Assembly: GCA_031472005.1 (NCBI GenBank)
Contig: PZJY01000006.1
Span: forward strand, 2,418,001-2,482,000
Direction of reading: 5' to 3'
Length of the DNA stretch: 64,000 bases
DNA from: Tetracladium setigerum
Taxonomy: Eukaryota > Ascomycota > Leotiomycetes > Helotiales
The position numbers were made by a program, and so were the translations under genes. Position 1 is the stretch's first letter. Every line of letters begins with the position of its first letter. Below the pieces are notes generated by a model. That model was given only the letters and a program-made list of their open reading frames with translations. It was not told where the DNA came from and searched no databases. Positions 1 through 10,398 of the stretch are shown here, piece after piece.

Positions 1-2839
1 ATCCCAAATATCAAATTGAGTCATTCTCATGGTTGGTCCACTTTCGAACATGCCTTCTGGTGCATCTGACATTGTCGAGATTGCAACAATGGATGAAAGC
101 TTGGCAGCAGCGAGAGGATCCAAAATCTTGTCAGAGAGGCCCAGGGACTCAATAGCGCCATAGGCGGGGTAGAGACGCTTCGTTCGCTCATATTTGAAAA
201 GTTGTTCGAAATCCTCAGTAAGGAGACTGGCATCCGAGGGAATTGGTCCGACCAAACGTCCATTCATTAAAACTGCATTCTGCCCAGGGGCCAGTAGCAG
301 AGATTTAATGAGATCATCTGCACGGTGCCAATATTCGTTTGCTTCCTTTTGTAATGCTGCACTTGCTGGGCCCTTCTCTGAACCAAGGATGCGTAAAATC
401 TCCGCAGAATCCGCGTGTGGGCGGTATGAGGATGCCTTTTGGTGAACGAAATAGTCGTTGCTGATTCCATCCCCTGTTTCTTTTGACGCAGGATTGTGAA
501 CGATTATGATTTCTAGCCCCTTCTCGGTGTCGCGCATGGTAAGAGCAGTGGTGACCAATTCAATACCAGCTGATGTGTTGAGGTCTGCAATCAACAATAC
601 GTGTGCCCAGTTTGCCAATTTACTCTCGCTACCTGCCTGCAATCGTGGGAGAATATTCAGGATTTCCTCGTAGTTCACGTAAACCTCACCGACATCAAAG
701 ATCCCCAGACTCTTTTCGTCCTCTGGTGTGATCAAGGAGTTTCGTCTCGTTGCAGCGTTGACTAAGAAAAGATCAGGTAGCCAAGAGTCAGGGGCAAATT
801 CTTCTTGGTAAATTGCCGTTTGGATAGCCTTCAGATCTGTTGTTACTCTCTGGCTCATTGACTGAAGCCAGTTTTCGTCGCGGGGGAACACTGCTCCATC
901 GACAAACATTGGTGGTACTGGGGTATCGGCGGATAATCTCTTAATCCATGACCTGGAAGCTTCGATTTGCATGTCTGCGGTTTTCGAGATGAGGATGTCT
1001 TGCAGGGGGAGAGCAGCTTTGCCAAATTTTGGTTTGCGTTCTGCCAGTGAAGCTTCAAAAATAGATTGATCGGGAGACGAAAGTGCGTGTGCCGCAGATG
1101 ATGCTTCAAGGTAAGCGATGGCAGCTGACAATCCATAAACATCAATCAAATAATAGAGTGTCTTGGCTTGATTCAGAGATGATGTGGTTCTAGAAAGAGG
1201 CACAAGTCCGATGCGGACGGCGAGCTTCCTCTGAACAAAGCCGATAAGTGTCTCCAAAATGATGTGAACATCCTCTGGATTTGAGAAGTCAACGGTGAGA
1301 ATGATATCGAAACACTCTCTGCGAACAGTAGGGAGTTGACCTGGATAGGTTCGTTGCAGGAACTGGGCAAAGTCAGTACCGGAATTACATGGTATATCTA
1401 TGACTTACAGCATTGAGGCTATCAGGCCAGCCTTCATAACGCTTGTCTTTCTCGATATCATTGAGCCAAATGATAACGGCGCCACCTTCAACTGTGTCTC
1501 TCCAGTCAAATCTTTGTACTTCGTGCTCAACTTTGGCGTTAGAGATATCAGTGTGCGAAAGGAGTTTAATAGCTTCCGGTCCACTGAGACCTAGTCCACG
1601 GACAGTATTGATGAGTTGTCTCTCGCGTCGGAGGGTGTCAAGTATTGGCAAAGTTTGAGTGTTTCTCTCGGACATTTGCATACCATTCAGCCACCAAACA
1701 TTATAGCCATCTGGAACCAGCCTTTGTCTGTTGATATTATGCTCATCTACAAAGTCTTGTGAGATCTCCTGCGCCGCAATGGCACTTGAGAACTTTGGAA
1801 AGTCCTGTGACAGTTTGAGAAGCGTGTCAAGGGGGTTTTCGTTTTGTAATACGAAGCTTGCAGCTTTCATGCCAAGAGATGAGAGTTCAGATGTCGAAAG
1901 TGGTTTTAAATCAGCAACTTCTTCCTCCTCGAAGTTAACTTCCTTTTCGGTAGTTTCAGCTGCCTTGGAAGTTTTAGCGGCTTCACGATCGTCGACCACA
2001 ATATAGTCGGTCCTCTTTAGGGCAAGTTCGACACCATAGCCAGGGATAACCAAAGGTTTATCCAGAGCCTCGGATGCCCTCCTGTGACGAATACGATAGG
2101 ACGTCTTCCCTTCACGTGCTGTTTTAACCAAAGTTTTATGGAATTTGCCGAAAGACGGTGATGTAATATCAGCATAAAGAATAGAAGCTGGAGAAAAAGT
2201 ATTTCCCAATACTCGATCAAATTGGAGTATCTGTGTTTGCCTATTGAAAGTTAGCCTCCTTCCATGCTACTGGTTAATATAATACATACGAATCTCCAGT
2301 TATGTCCCCATTGACCTCTTCTAATGTAGGAGAGCAGTATTGCTTGCCATTGAACAGAACCCAGACAGGACATGGCGAGGTTTGTTGAGCACCCAGCGAA
2401 GGTTCTGCAGATGTGCGGTAGAATTGGTAGTGTGCTTCAATTCGAGGGGCAGCAGAACGGGTCGAAAGTGCAAATTTATAGGAGGCCAAAGTTTCGTCCT
2501 CCACCATGTGTCCATCCTCCTTCAATGTCTGCAAGAACTTCTCGTACAAGTCCCGGTCGGTGGTGGTTTTCTCGAAGTAACCCTCAGCGATTCGATCGAG
2601 GAGAGGGAAATAGGAAGTTGCGTTTTCTTCTGCAGCAGTTTCTCTGTTGTAGTCAGAACTTGGTCTACCATTCAAATGCTAGGGGGTTTGTACAATAATT
2701 CTACAAGATATGGAGCCGCAGAAAAGGATGCCTTCAACCCCACGTTGATAGAGGGGTTAGCTGAAGCGCATAATGAATGGAGATATGTTGTTGCCAGTAG
2801 TGCTCCTGTTAGGCCCCAAGGCATTCGTAATGCGCCCAT
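1..2839 (-). CDS. UDP-glucose:glycoprotein glucosyltransferase, N-terminal 898 codons (3' end outside window)
   Basis: ER folding sensor that re-glucosylates misfolded N-glycoproteins for the calnexin cycle. Four exons are visible: 2839-2694, 2643-2290, 2240-1409 and 1362-1. Introns are 46-50 bp with GT/AG ends. The start at 2839 opens a hydrophobic signal peptide (MGALRMPW, then GALLATTYLHSLCASA), followed by the conserved start of the mature protein (NPSINVGLKASF, PYLVELLETAAEENA). The remainder matches the thioredoxin-like sensor domains, with landmarks such as YEGWPDSLNA and the stretch NGRLVGPIPSD. UGGTs are about 1,450-1,550 residues, so the C-terminal GT24 catalytic domain lies beyond the left edge. 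It is divergent from the COPI alpha gene across about 590 bp. The family call is from remembered similarity; the exon joins come from reading frame and splice signals. Confidence 0.9.
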
Positions 2840-3429
2840 CGCGTCGTTTGTTGATTTATCTGGTTCCTGGCGCTCAAAATATGTTGTTTGGAGATGGCTT
2901 CAGGGGAATACTGCAAGCACAAACCGATTGCTTGATGGTGGGGTTTCAAAGCGTGTCCGCCAGCGGAAAAGTTGAAGCAGAGTCGCGCTTTTGTTTAAGG
3001 ATTAGATCATTCAAAAGTATATCTTCAATAATCACCAAATTTACCACAAGATTCCTTTGTGGAAGAATTATGTTGCTTTTGCTGTTCCGAGTGCTCGCAA
3101 CAGTGGTTGGTTGATGCCACCTTGCTCCATTTCTCGGCTTCCCTGCAGCAGCTGAAGCTCTGACTGTTGACAGCCCAAAGAGTCACGTGTTGGGACAGAA
3201 CACCACAATTCGGCAACGTCGCAGGAAACGGCCAGAGATGCAGACGCAGCATTTCCATCCCACCACAACTTTCCGCCCTTCGACTTCACCACCCCTCTCC
3301 ACCTTGCAGATAAACCCAATATATCGGACGGGTGAAATACAGCGTACTCGAATTGACATTTGCTCCTGCTCACGACGAACACCCTTTATGCGCAAAGCTT
3401 AGGGGGCTCTCCTACAAGTGTTGGTCAAA
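2840..3429. promoter_or_regulatory. Divergent promoter region between UGGT and COPI alpha
   Basis: This 590 bp stretch separates two genes of the secretory pathway that point away from each other. It has C/T-rich tracts near 3280-3310, as is common before fungal housekeeping genes. No TATA box or specific operator could be assigned. An ORF on the plus strand overlapping the UGGT first exons is a shadow and not a gene. Confidence 0.4.
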
Positions 3430-6400
3430 ATGGCAACCTCCTCGTCCCCAAATATGTTGACAAAGGTGAACTTTCTTGTGCACCTGTAGAATAGCCCGAA
3501 CATTTGCTAATTCCTTCTCTCTAGTTCGAGTCCAAATCCTCGAGAGCAAAGGGCATTGCTTTCCATCCTAAGAGGTATCTCGAGTCCCCCCTTCATACCG
3601 CCAACTCGCACTAATACCTCCCTAGACCATGGATCCTCGTTTCTCTACATTCTTCGACGATTCAGCTATGGGATTATCGTATGGGCACATTGATTGATAG
3701 ATTTGAGGAGCACGATGGGCCAGTCAGAGGTATCGACTTCCACAAGACACAACCCCTCTTCGTGTCTGGAGGAGACGATTACAAAATCAAGGTCTGGTCG
3801 TATCAGACTCGCAGATGCCTGTTTACCTTAAATGGGCACTTGGATTACGTTCGCACAGTTTTCTTCCACCACGAGCTTCCTTGGATCATTTCGAGTTCCG
3901 ATGATCAAACCATTCGAATCTGGAATTGGCAGAACAGGTCACTGAGTGAGTTTGGCCTGAGGATGTTTGGACTGGGTTTCTGACGGTGTATCTAGTTTGT
4001 ACAATGACCGGCCATAATCATTATACTATGTGCGCTCAATTCCACCCGAAAGACGACCTGGTAGTCTCAGCCTCCTTGGATCAATCTGTTCGAGTTTGGG
4101 ATATCTCTGGCCTACGAAAGAAGCACTCCGCCCCCACATCAATGACATTCGAGGACCAGATGTCCAGAGGCAATCAGAACCAAGCAGATATGTTTGGAAA
4201 TACTGATGCTGTGGTCAAATTTGTTTTAGAGGGACACGATCGAGGTGTCAACTGGGTCGCGTTCCACCCTACATTACCACTTATTGTATCGGCGGGTGAT
4301 GACCGACTTGTTAAGCTCTGGAGAATGAGCGAAACAAAGGCTTGGGAAGTCGACACATGCCGTGGCCATTTCCAGAACGCCTCTGGATGTTTGTTCCACC
4401 CTCACCAAGACCTGATTCTTTCAGTAGGTGAGGACAAGACTGTTCGGGTTTGGGATTTGAACAAGAGGACCTCGGTTCAGTCTTTCAAGCGGGAAAACGA
4501 CAGATTCTGGGTCATTGCTGCACATCCTGAAATCAACCTCTTCGCTGCTGGTCACGACAATGGTGTGATGGTTTTCAAGCTGGAACGTGAGCGTCCGGCC
4601 TCGGCATTCTACCAAAACAACCTCTTTTTCATTACCAAGGACAAGCATGTCCGATCCTACGATTTCCAAAAGAATGTGGAGAGCCCAACACTCCTGACTC
4701 TCAAGAAGCTTGGTAGCCCTTGGGTTCCACCCCGTTCGCTCTCCTTCAACCCAGCAGAACGTGCTATACTCGTGACTTCTCCAGCGGACGGTGGTTCTTA
4801 CGAACTTATCAATTTACCCAAGGATGGATCTGGAGCTATTGATGGCACTGAGACTAAGCGTGGCCTGGGAAATTCTGCTGTTTTCGTTGCAAGAAACAGA
4901 TTTGCCGTTTTCAACATTGCCAACCAACAGATCGATATCAAGGATCTTGCCAACTCGACTACAAAGACGATCAAGCCTCCCACTGGTACTACTGATATAT
5001 ATTTTGGAGGAACTGGAAATCTACTTCTGATTACACCAACCGCTGTTCATCTCTACGACATTCAACAAAAGAAGGCCACTGCAGAGCTGGCTGTTGCCGG
5101 CGTCAAATATGTTGTCTGGTCAAACGATGGCCTATACGCCGCGCTCCTTAGCAAGCACAACGTGACAATTGTGACAAAGACCCTGGAACAAGTGAGCACG
5201 CTCCACGAGACAATCCGTATCAAGAGCGCAACCTGGGATGATGCTGGTGTTCTTCTCTACTCGACCTTGAACCACATCAAATACACCCTTCTGAACGGTG
5301 ATAATGGTATCGTCCGAACCTTGGATCAAACCGTCTATCTTGTTCGTGTGAAAGCCAGAACTGTTTACTGTTTGGATCGAAGCGCCAGGCCGAAGACTCT
5401 CAACATCGATCCAACCGAGTACAGATTTAAACTCGCATTGGTCAAGCGAAACTACGAGGAAATGTTGCAAATCATCAAGAACTCGAGTTTGGTCGGCCAA
5501 AGTATTATCTCATACTTGCAAAAGAAGGGTTACCCAGAAATTGCCCTTCAATTCGTTCAAGATCCTCAAACAAGATTTGAGCTTGCAATTGAATGTGGTA
5601 ACTTGGATGTTGCAGTGGAGATGGCCAAGCAATTGGACAGACCTAAGCTGTGGGCTAGACTTACAACGGAAGCACTTGCGCACGGAAACCACCAAATTGT
5701 CGAGATGACTTACCAGAAGTTGAGGCAATTCGACAAACTTTCTTTCCTTTACTTGTCAACTGGTGACGAATCAAAGCTTACCCGAATGGCCAAGATTGCA
5801 GAGCATCGTGGTGATTTCACAGCACGATTCCAGAATGCATTGTATCTTGGCGATGTCAATGACCGCATACAGATGTTCAAGGAGATTGATTTGTGTAAGT
5901 TTAAATGGTATCACTTGAGATCTCCCGCTAACGAGTTGCAGATCCCCTTGCATACATGACCGCAAAATCCAATGGCTTGACTGAGGAATGTGAATCCATC
6001 TTGGAGGCAACTGGGCTCACAGAAGAAGAGATTACCCTTCCTGATCTCGGCTCCCCTCTATCTCCACCAAAGCCAGTCGTTTCAACATTCAAAGCCAACT
6101 GGCCTACGAAGGCCACATCTCAATCATTCTTCGAAAAGGCGCTGCTTGGCCAGGTCGAGGGACTCTCTCTCGAGGATGAGCCTTCCGCTGCCTCCAACGC
6201 ATTTGGCTTTGACGAGAGCGGAGATGTAGACACGTCGAAGCGAAGTGCTGCTCTCATTGAGGCTGATGATGACGAAGATGCAGCTGGCTGGGATATGGGT
6301 GATGATATCGTACCAGAAGTCGAAAGCGACTTCGTTAACGTCGAGAGTGCCGAAGCTGGTGCTGGTAGCAGCGAAGCTGATCTCTGGGCCAGAAACTCAC

Positions 6401-7373
6401 CGCTTGCTGCTGATCACGTTGCTGCCGGATCTTTTGAGACAGCCATGCAACTGCTGAATCGACAACTTGGAGCAGTCAACTTTGAGCCCCTGAAACCACG
6501 ATTCTTGGAAGTATACCAAGCCTCGAAGACTTACCTTCCCGCCTCCTCCGGCCTTCCTCCTTTAATTAATTATGTCCGCCGAAATGTCGATGAGACAGAT
6601 CCTCGAAAGGTCCTTCCCGTCATTCCTCGAGATATCGAATCCCTAGCTGCGGAGGATCTCCAACGAGGTTACGATGCCGTCCGAGCCAACAAGCTTGACG
6701 ATGGCGCCGTTATTTTCCAAAACATCTTACATTCGCTTCTGGTTAATGCGGTCTCCACAGCATCCGAAGTCGAGGAAGCCAAGAAACTCATCACATCAGC
6801 ATCGGAGTATCGCGTTGCAATGTTGATCGAGTTATCGAGGCGGAAACTCGGCTCAGCAGAAGAGGTCGCCAGGTCGCCGGAGAAGCTCAAGCGCAGTCTT
6901 GAACTCTCTGCGTATTTCACAATTCCCAAGCTGGAGGTTCCCCACCGCCAGCTTGCATTGATGAGTGCGATGAAGTTAGCCTTCACAAACAAGAACCTCA
7001 ACTCGGCCTTGAGTTTCGCAAACAGGATGCTTGCAAATGACGGTGGACCAGCCCGTGCCGTTGACAATGTAAGTTTCGACCCTGCTTTACTCCCCTTGGG
7101 ATAGAAAACAACTGCTAACACTCTCATCAGGCCAAGAAAATCAAGGCAACGTGCGAGCGTAACCCCAACGACACTCACGAAATTGACTATGATCAATTCG
7201 CCGAGTTTGACATTTGTGCAGCCTCCTTCACACCTATCTATTCGGGCTCGCCGTTCGAGGTGTGCTCATTTGATGGAAGCAAGTACCAGGCCAAGTACAA
7301 GGGGACGGTGTGTACGGTCTGTGGAGTTTGCGAGGTTGGAAAGAATGGGAGTGGGTTGAAGTTGCTTGCTTGA
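3430..7373 (+). CDS. Coatomer subunit alpha (COPI alpha)
   Basis: Large scaffold subunit of the COPI coat, which drives Golgi-to-ER retrograde vesicle traffic. Six exons: 3430-3465, 3525-3574, 3626-3945, 3996-5894, 5942-7068 and 7131-7373. The joined frame is 1,224 aa, the normal family length. The N-terminal half carries WD40 repeats (IKVWSYQTRRCL, IRIWNWQNRSL, VRVWDISGL, VKLWRMSE, VRVWDLNKRT). These are followed by the alpha-solenoid (KRNYEEMLQIIKNSSLVGQS) and the C-terminal epsilon-COP-binding domain with paired cysteines near the end (CTVCGVCEVG). The third join restores the expected SLICTMTGHNHYTMCAQFHP stretch exactly, which fixes that splice site. The first exon encodes only 12 residues. 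No frame problems were seen in nearly 4 kb. Confidence 0.95.
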
Positions 7374-7809
7374 GCGTGATTTGACACGAGGCTGAATAAA
7401 CATGAGAAGCGAAGAGGAGTGATGAGAAAAAGGGGGTCATGAATTATGGAAATATTTTTCTTTCTCATGATGCCAAAATAGATTCATAGTCAAGAAGGCA
7501 AAAAGTTGCTGCGTGTTGTTCTTTCTGAGAGGAAGAAGAGAAGTGCTTCTAATCCAGTCCAGGTACTGGTCGATACGTAGATGGGGAGAAGAGAATGTGA
7601 AAATGATATTCGTACTTTAAACATGGCTTTTTACTTCATGCAAAACCGTTTAATTTCTATGTGGGCTTCACGTGTGATCTTTTTGGTACGCCTGTCAGAG
7701 CGCTGGTCTAGAATTACACATCCCCTGTTCTTCATGCCATCCACCATTCATTGCATCTTTGACATCCACGCCCTGGCACCCGTCCTAAACCAACCGATTG
7801 CAGAACCTC
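7374..7809. other. Convergent intergenic region, COPI alpha / Rpn12 3' ends
   Basis: About 440 bp between two convergent stop codons. It is A/T-rich just after the COPI alpha stop (candidate polyadenylation context near 7440-7490). No gene or repeat is recognised. Confidence 0.4.
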
Positions 7810-8702
7810 TCAAACAATCGTCTCCAGCTCCCTCGCATAGCCCAAGGTATTCTCAATGGCCGTCTGACTGAGCTCCTTCTCATTACCCTCACCGTCCGTC
7901 TTCACCGCATTCTGCACAGGGAAATATATCCTCCCATCCTTGATCAACCATCCCCGGCTCTGCGCAAACTGTACGACTGCTCCCTCGGAGTCAAGGAAGA
8001 GCAGATTTTTGGTAGATGAGATGGGTAGCGATGGGTATGCGGTTTCGGAGCACGAGGCGATTTCGGAGCGAATTTGAGTCGTTAAGATCTATTGGTAATG
8101 CGTGTTAATACAAAATTTGGGCGTATGGGATGAGTAAATGGGTTGAAGTAGAAGACGATGTGAAGCGGAAGAAGGCTTACCTCGCTGAACACACTGTACT
8201 CCTCACTGGGAACTCGTCCTTCCTCCATCGCCCTCCAAACCAAATCGTAGCTCCCCTCCATCAACCACCTCTCAAGCTTAATCGGATAATCCAAAAACTT
8301 ATCTCCACCCTCATGAACCGCGTCACCCAAGGTTTCTAACTCAGTATGGAACCCGGCGTAATCTCCCTGCGTCAACAGTAACAACAGATAAAGCCCAGCG
8401 ATCTTAGATTTTTCAGATTGAGTACCGGGAAGGCGAGAGCTGGGGAGTTCGTAGAAGGGCGTAAGCAGGTGCTTGTACCGTGTGAAAGAAGCAGGGTCTT
8501 TGGCGCGGATAGAGAGGAGAGCGCCGAGTTCGAAGGTTTCGCGCGCGAGGAGGAGAGTGCTGGTTGGTGTTGTGGGGAGGGGAGTGAGGGAGTGCAGTTT
8601 GAGGAGGGTGAGTTTGGCGGTTGAGAGAAGAGGGAGGGCGCTGGTGTAGGAGGGTGCTGATTTTAGCTTCTGTAGGATTTGTGTGAGTTCTCGTTCCGAC
8701 AT
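7810..8702 (-). CDS. RPN12: 26S proteasome regulatory subunit Rpn12 (PSMD8 family)
   Basis: Lid subunit of the 19S regulatory particle. Two exons, 8702-8181 and 8088-7810, are separated by a 92 bp intron (GTAAGC...TAG) and give 266 aa, close to the family's about 270. Recognisable features are the helical N-terminus, the segment LYLLLLLTQGDYAGFHTELE, the stretch LERWLMEGSYDLVW of the CSN8/PSMD8/EIF3K domain, and the C-terminal winged-helix region with LDSEGAVVQFAQSRGWLI and the stretch GRIYFP. The downstream exon frame is kept exactly by the splice join. An overlapping 159-codon ORF in another frame is a shadow. Confidence 0.92.
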
Positions 8703-9450
8703 GGTGAAGGTTTGTTGTGGTGGGGGGATTTCTGGGGAGGAGAGTAGGGGTGTTGTGTTGTTGTTCTTTGAGATGATGGAGATCTTGATGGAGCTCTTGA
8801 GGTTGAGATGGCGAGGCAGCTTTGGAGGACGCGGCTGTGGGTCCTCTCATTGGCTGCAGGGTACGGTCACGTGCTTTACCATTATCACCCAATTCTCCTT
8901 GAACTATGTCACTTCCAAAGTACTTGTTACGAAAACACTTCTATAGATATTCAGTAATCTGCTCTTCATGCTTACATACATGCCTAGGGAAGTAGAGCTA
9001 AGTATCAAAAATTTAGGAATGATGAAAAGAATAATGTCACTGAGATGATCTACAATGGGACATGAACTTTTTCATCGACTCAACAACCACATCGACAGAT
9101 GTTATGTTATTTTGACCGATTAAATATCTAAGAGAAAATTATCTAGGTAAGATTACTGAATTACATATTGGAAGCCAGCTGGCAGTGAAGTTCGTCTTGT
9201 CATTTGAAGCTTTGGTACATTACATGACGTGGATCTGCGTTTTGTACTGGTTTGTTAATTCGCTTCAGAACACGATGTCACAGGTCCTCCTTACTGTTCT
9301 AATAGGTCGATGGTGTATGTAGATATTACAATAAATTTATCTTGTATGTTTAACTAGGTATTTAGCAAGGTTCTTCTGCCCTGACAATACCTGCAAGTTG
9401 TTGGGACATTCTCAGTCCCATAACAAAAAGTGATTTGCAAATGAGCAAAG
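8703..9450. other. Intergenic, nothing recognised
   Basis: About 750 bp upstream of Rpn12 with no coding ORF of note. The first 200 bp must hold the Rpn12 promoter. The rest is A/T-rich single-copy sequence in which I see no repeat or RNA gene. Confidence 0.4.
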
Positions 9451-9452
9451 TC

Positions 9453-9470
9453 AAAAAAGAAAAAAAAAGA
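9453..9470 (-). terminator. T-run, probable Pol III terminator of the tRNA-like unit
   Basis: On the minus strand, immediately after the acceptor-like 3' end at 9472, there is a run of T residues (read as A on the plus strand) interrupted only by single bases. Runs of four or more T on the coding strand end Pol III transcription. Its position right behind A and B boxes supports this role. Confidence 0.5.
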
Positions 9471-9471
9471 T

Positions 9472-9631
9472 TGGAAGTAGTCGGAATCGAACCAATAATC
9501 TTTTACTATAATGTTATACCCTCTGTCTCCTAGCTTGTGGCCACAGGCCCTTAACAGAGGCCGAGCCCTGAAGGACTGCCAGGTTCAGGGTGTAAATCTA
9601 AGCGTATGCTCTACCATTAAGCCATACCTCT
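9472..9631 (-). ncRNA. Structured tRNA-like Pol III transcription unit (about 160 nt)
   Basis: Read on the minus strand, a perfect A box (TGGCTTAATGG, 9624-9614) and a perfect B box (GGTTCGATTCC, 9493-9483) lie about 120 nt apart and are followed by a T-run. The ends pair as an acceptor stem in 6 of 7 positions (AGAGGTA with TACTTCC, one A-C mismatch and one G-U pair). The D-arm folds normally. The middle is far too long for a plain tRNA and is itself foldable: CCCTGAA pairs with TTCAGGG, and CCTCTGT pairs with ACAGAGG. It could be a tRNA with a long intron, a decayed tRNA, or a separate tRNA-derived RNA. No isotype is assigned, because the anticodon arm is imperfect in every alignment I tried. 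Confidence 0.45.
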
Positions 9632-10398
9632 ACTTGCGAGTTTTTCTACTTGGATGCCTTATAAATTACTTAAAAGAACTAGAACACCATGGGTTTTGAG
9701 GTGAATACTATGCCAAGACCTCACCCATGATATGATCAATTGCAGATTCAAATTACTTGATATAAAAGCCGCTCATTTGTTGAATGAATTGGAGGAGAGA
9801 TAAAGTTACCGAGCTAATGTAGAAAGAAAATTGTTTGTCTATGAGGATAAAAGGGCGGAAGTTGCATCTACTGGTCTGGATTTTGTGATGTTAAATGGTC
9901 TGCCCTTGGCATATGGTTTTATGGCCACTTGGCTATTTAAACTCAAACGTATTGTTGCACATAAGAGCGACTGCATTTAAATTGTATAGCTGATTCTCAG
10001 AATGAACTGGTGATTGTTCTAAGATTTTATTTCTTTCTGCTTTTGGCAAAATCCAAAGGGTCCCAAAACAGCTGTTCAGACCGGGTTCCTAGATCATGAC
10101 AAAGCACGGTCTTGACTCCTGCCAACAAGTCCCCTCGAAAGTCTCACTGATTCTCTTCACTGGGTAAGATTTGAAGATTGAATCTTGGACAGAAGGCAGC
10201 AAAACGCAGAAAACAAAAGCAATCAAATATCCGAATAGACATGAGATCGTATGCCCATCTTCGAAGATGACCGTGCAACGCAAGGTCAATACCACCGTCG
10301 AAGAAAGAATCATTGTCTGAATGCGTCATTAATGAGCATTGGTATTCATACCTGGCTACCTCACAAGCAAATATTCTACCAAAGCATGCCATTTTTTT
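9632..10398. other. Intergenic, nothing recognised
   Basis: About 770 bp between the tRNA-like unit and the 3' end of the rhamnosidase gene. It is A/T-rich. Small ORFs here (up to 84 codons) overlap on both strands with no recognisable motif. Confidence 0.35.

Noticed and set aside
2340..2975. 211-codon plus-strand ORF
   Set aside because: It lies antisense across the UGGT first exons, whose splice-joined protein is clearly conserved.
9472..9631. Firm call of tRNA-Ser or tRNA-Leu
   Set aside because: One alignment gives an anticodon-like AGA and a long variable region, but the anticodon stem has a mismatch and the D-arm is of the short-variable-loop type.
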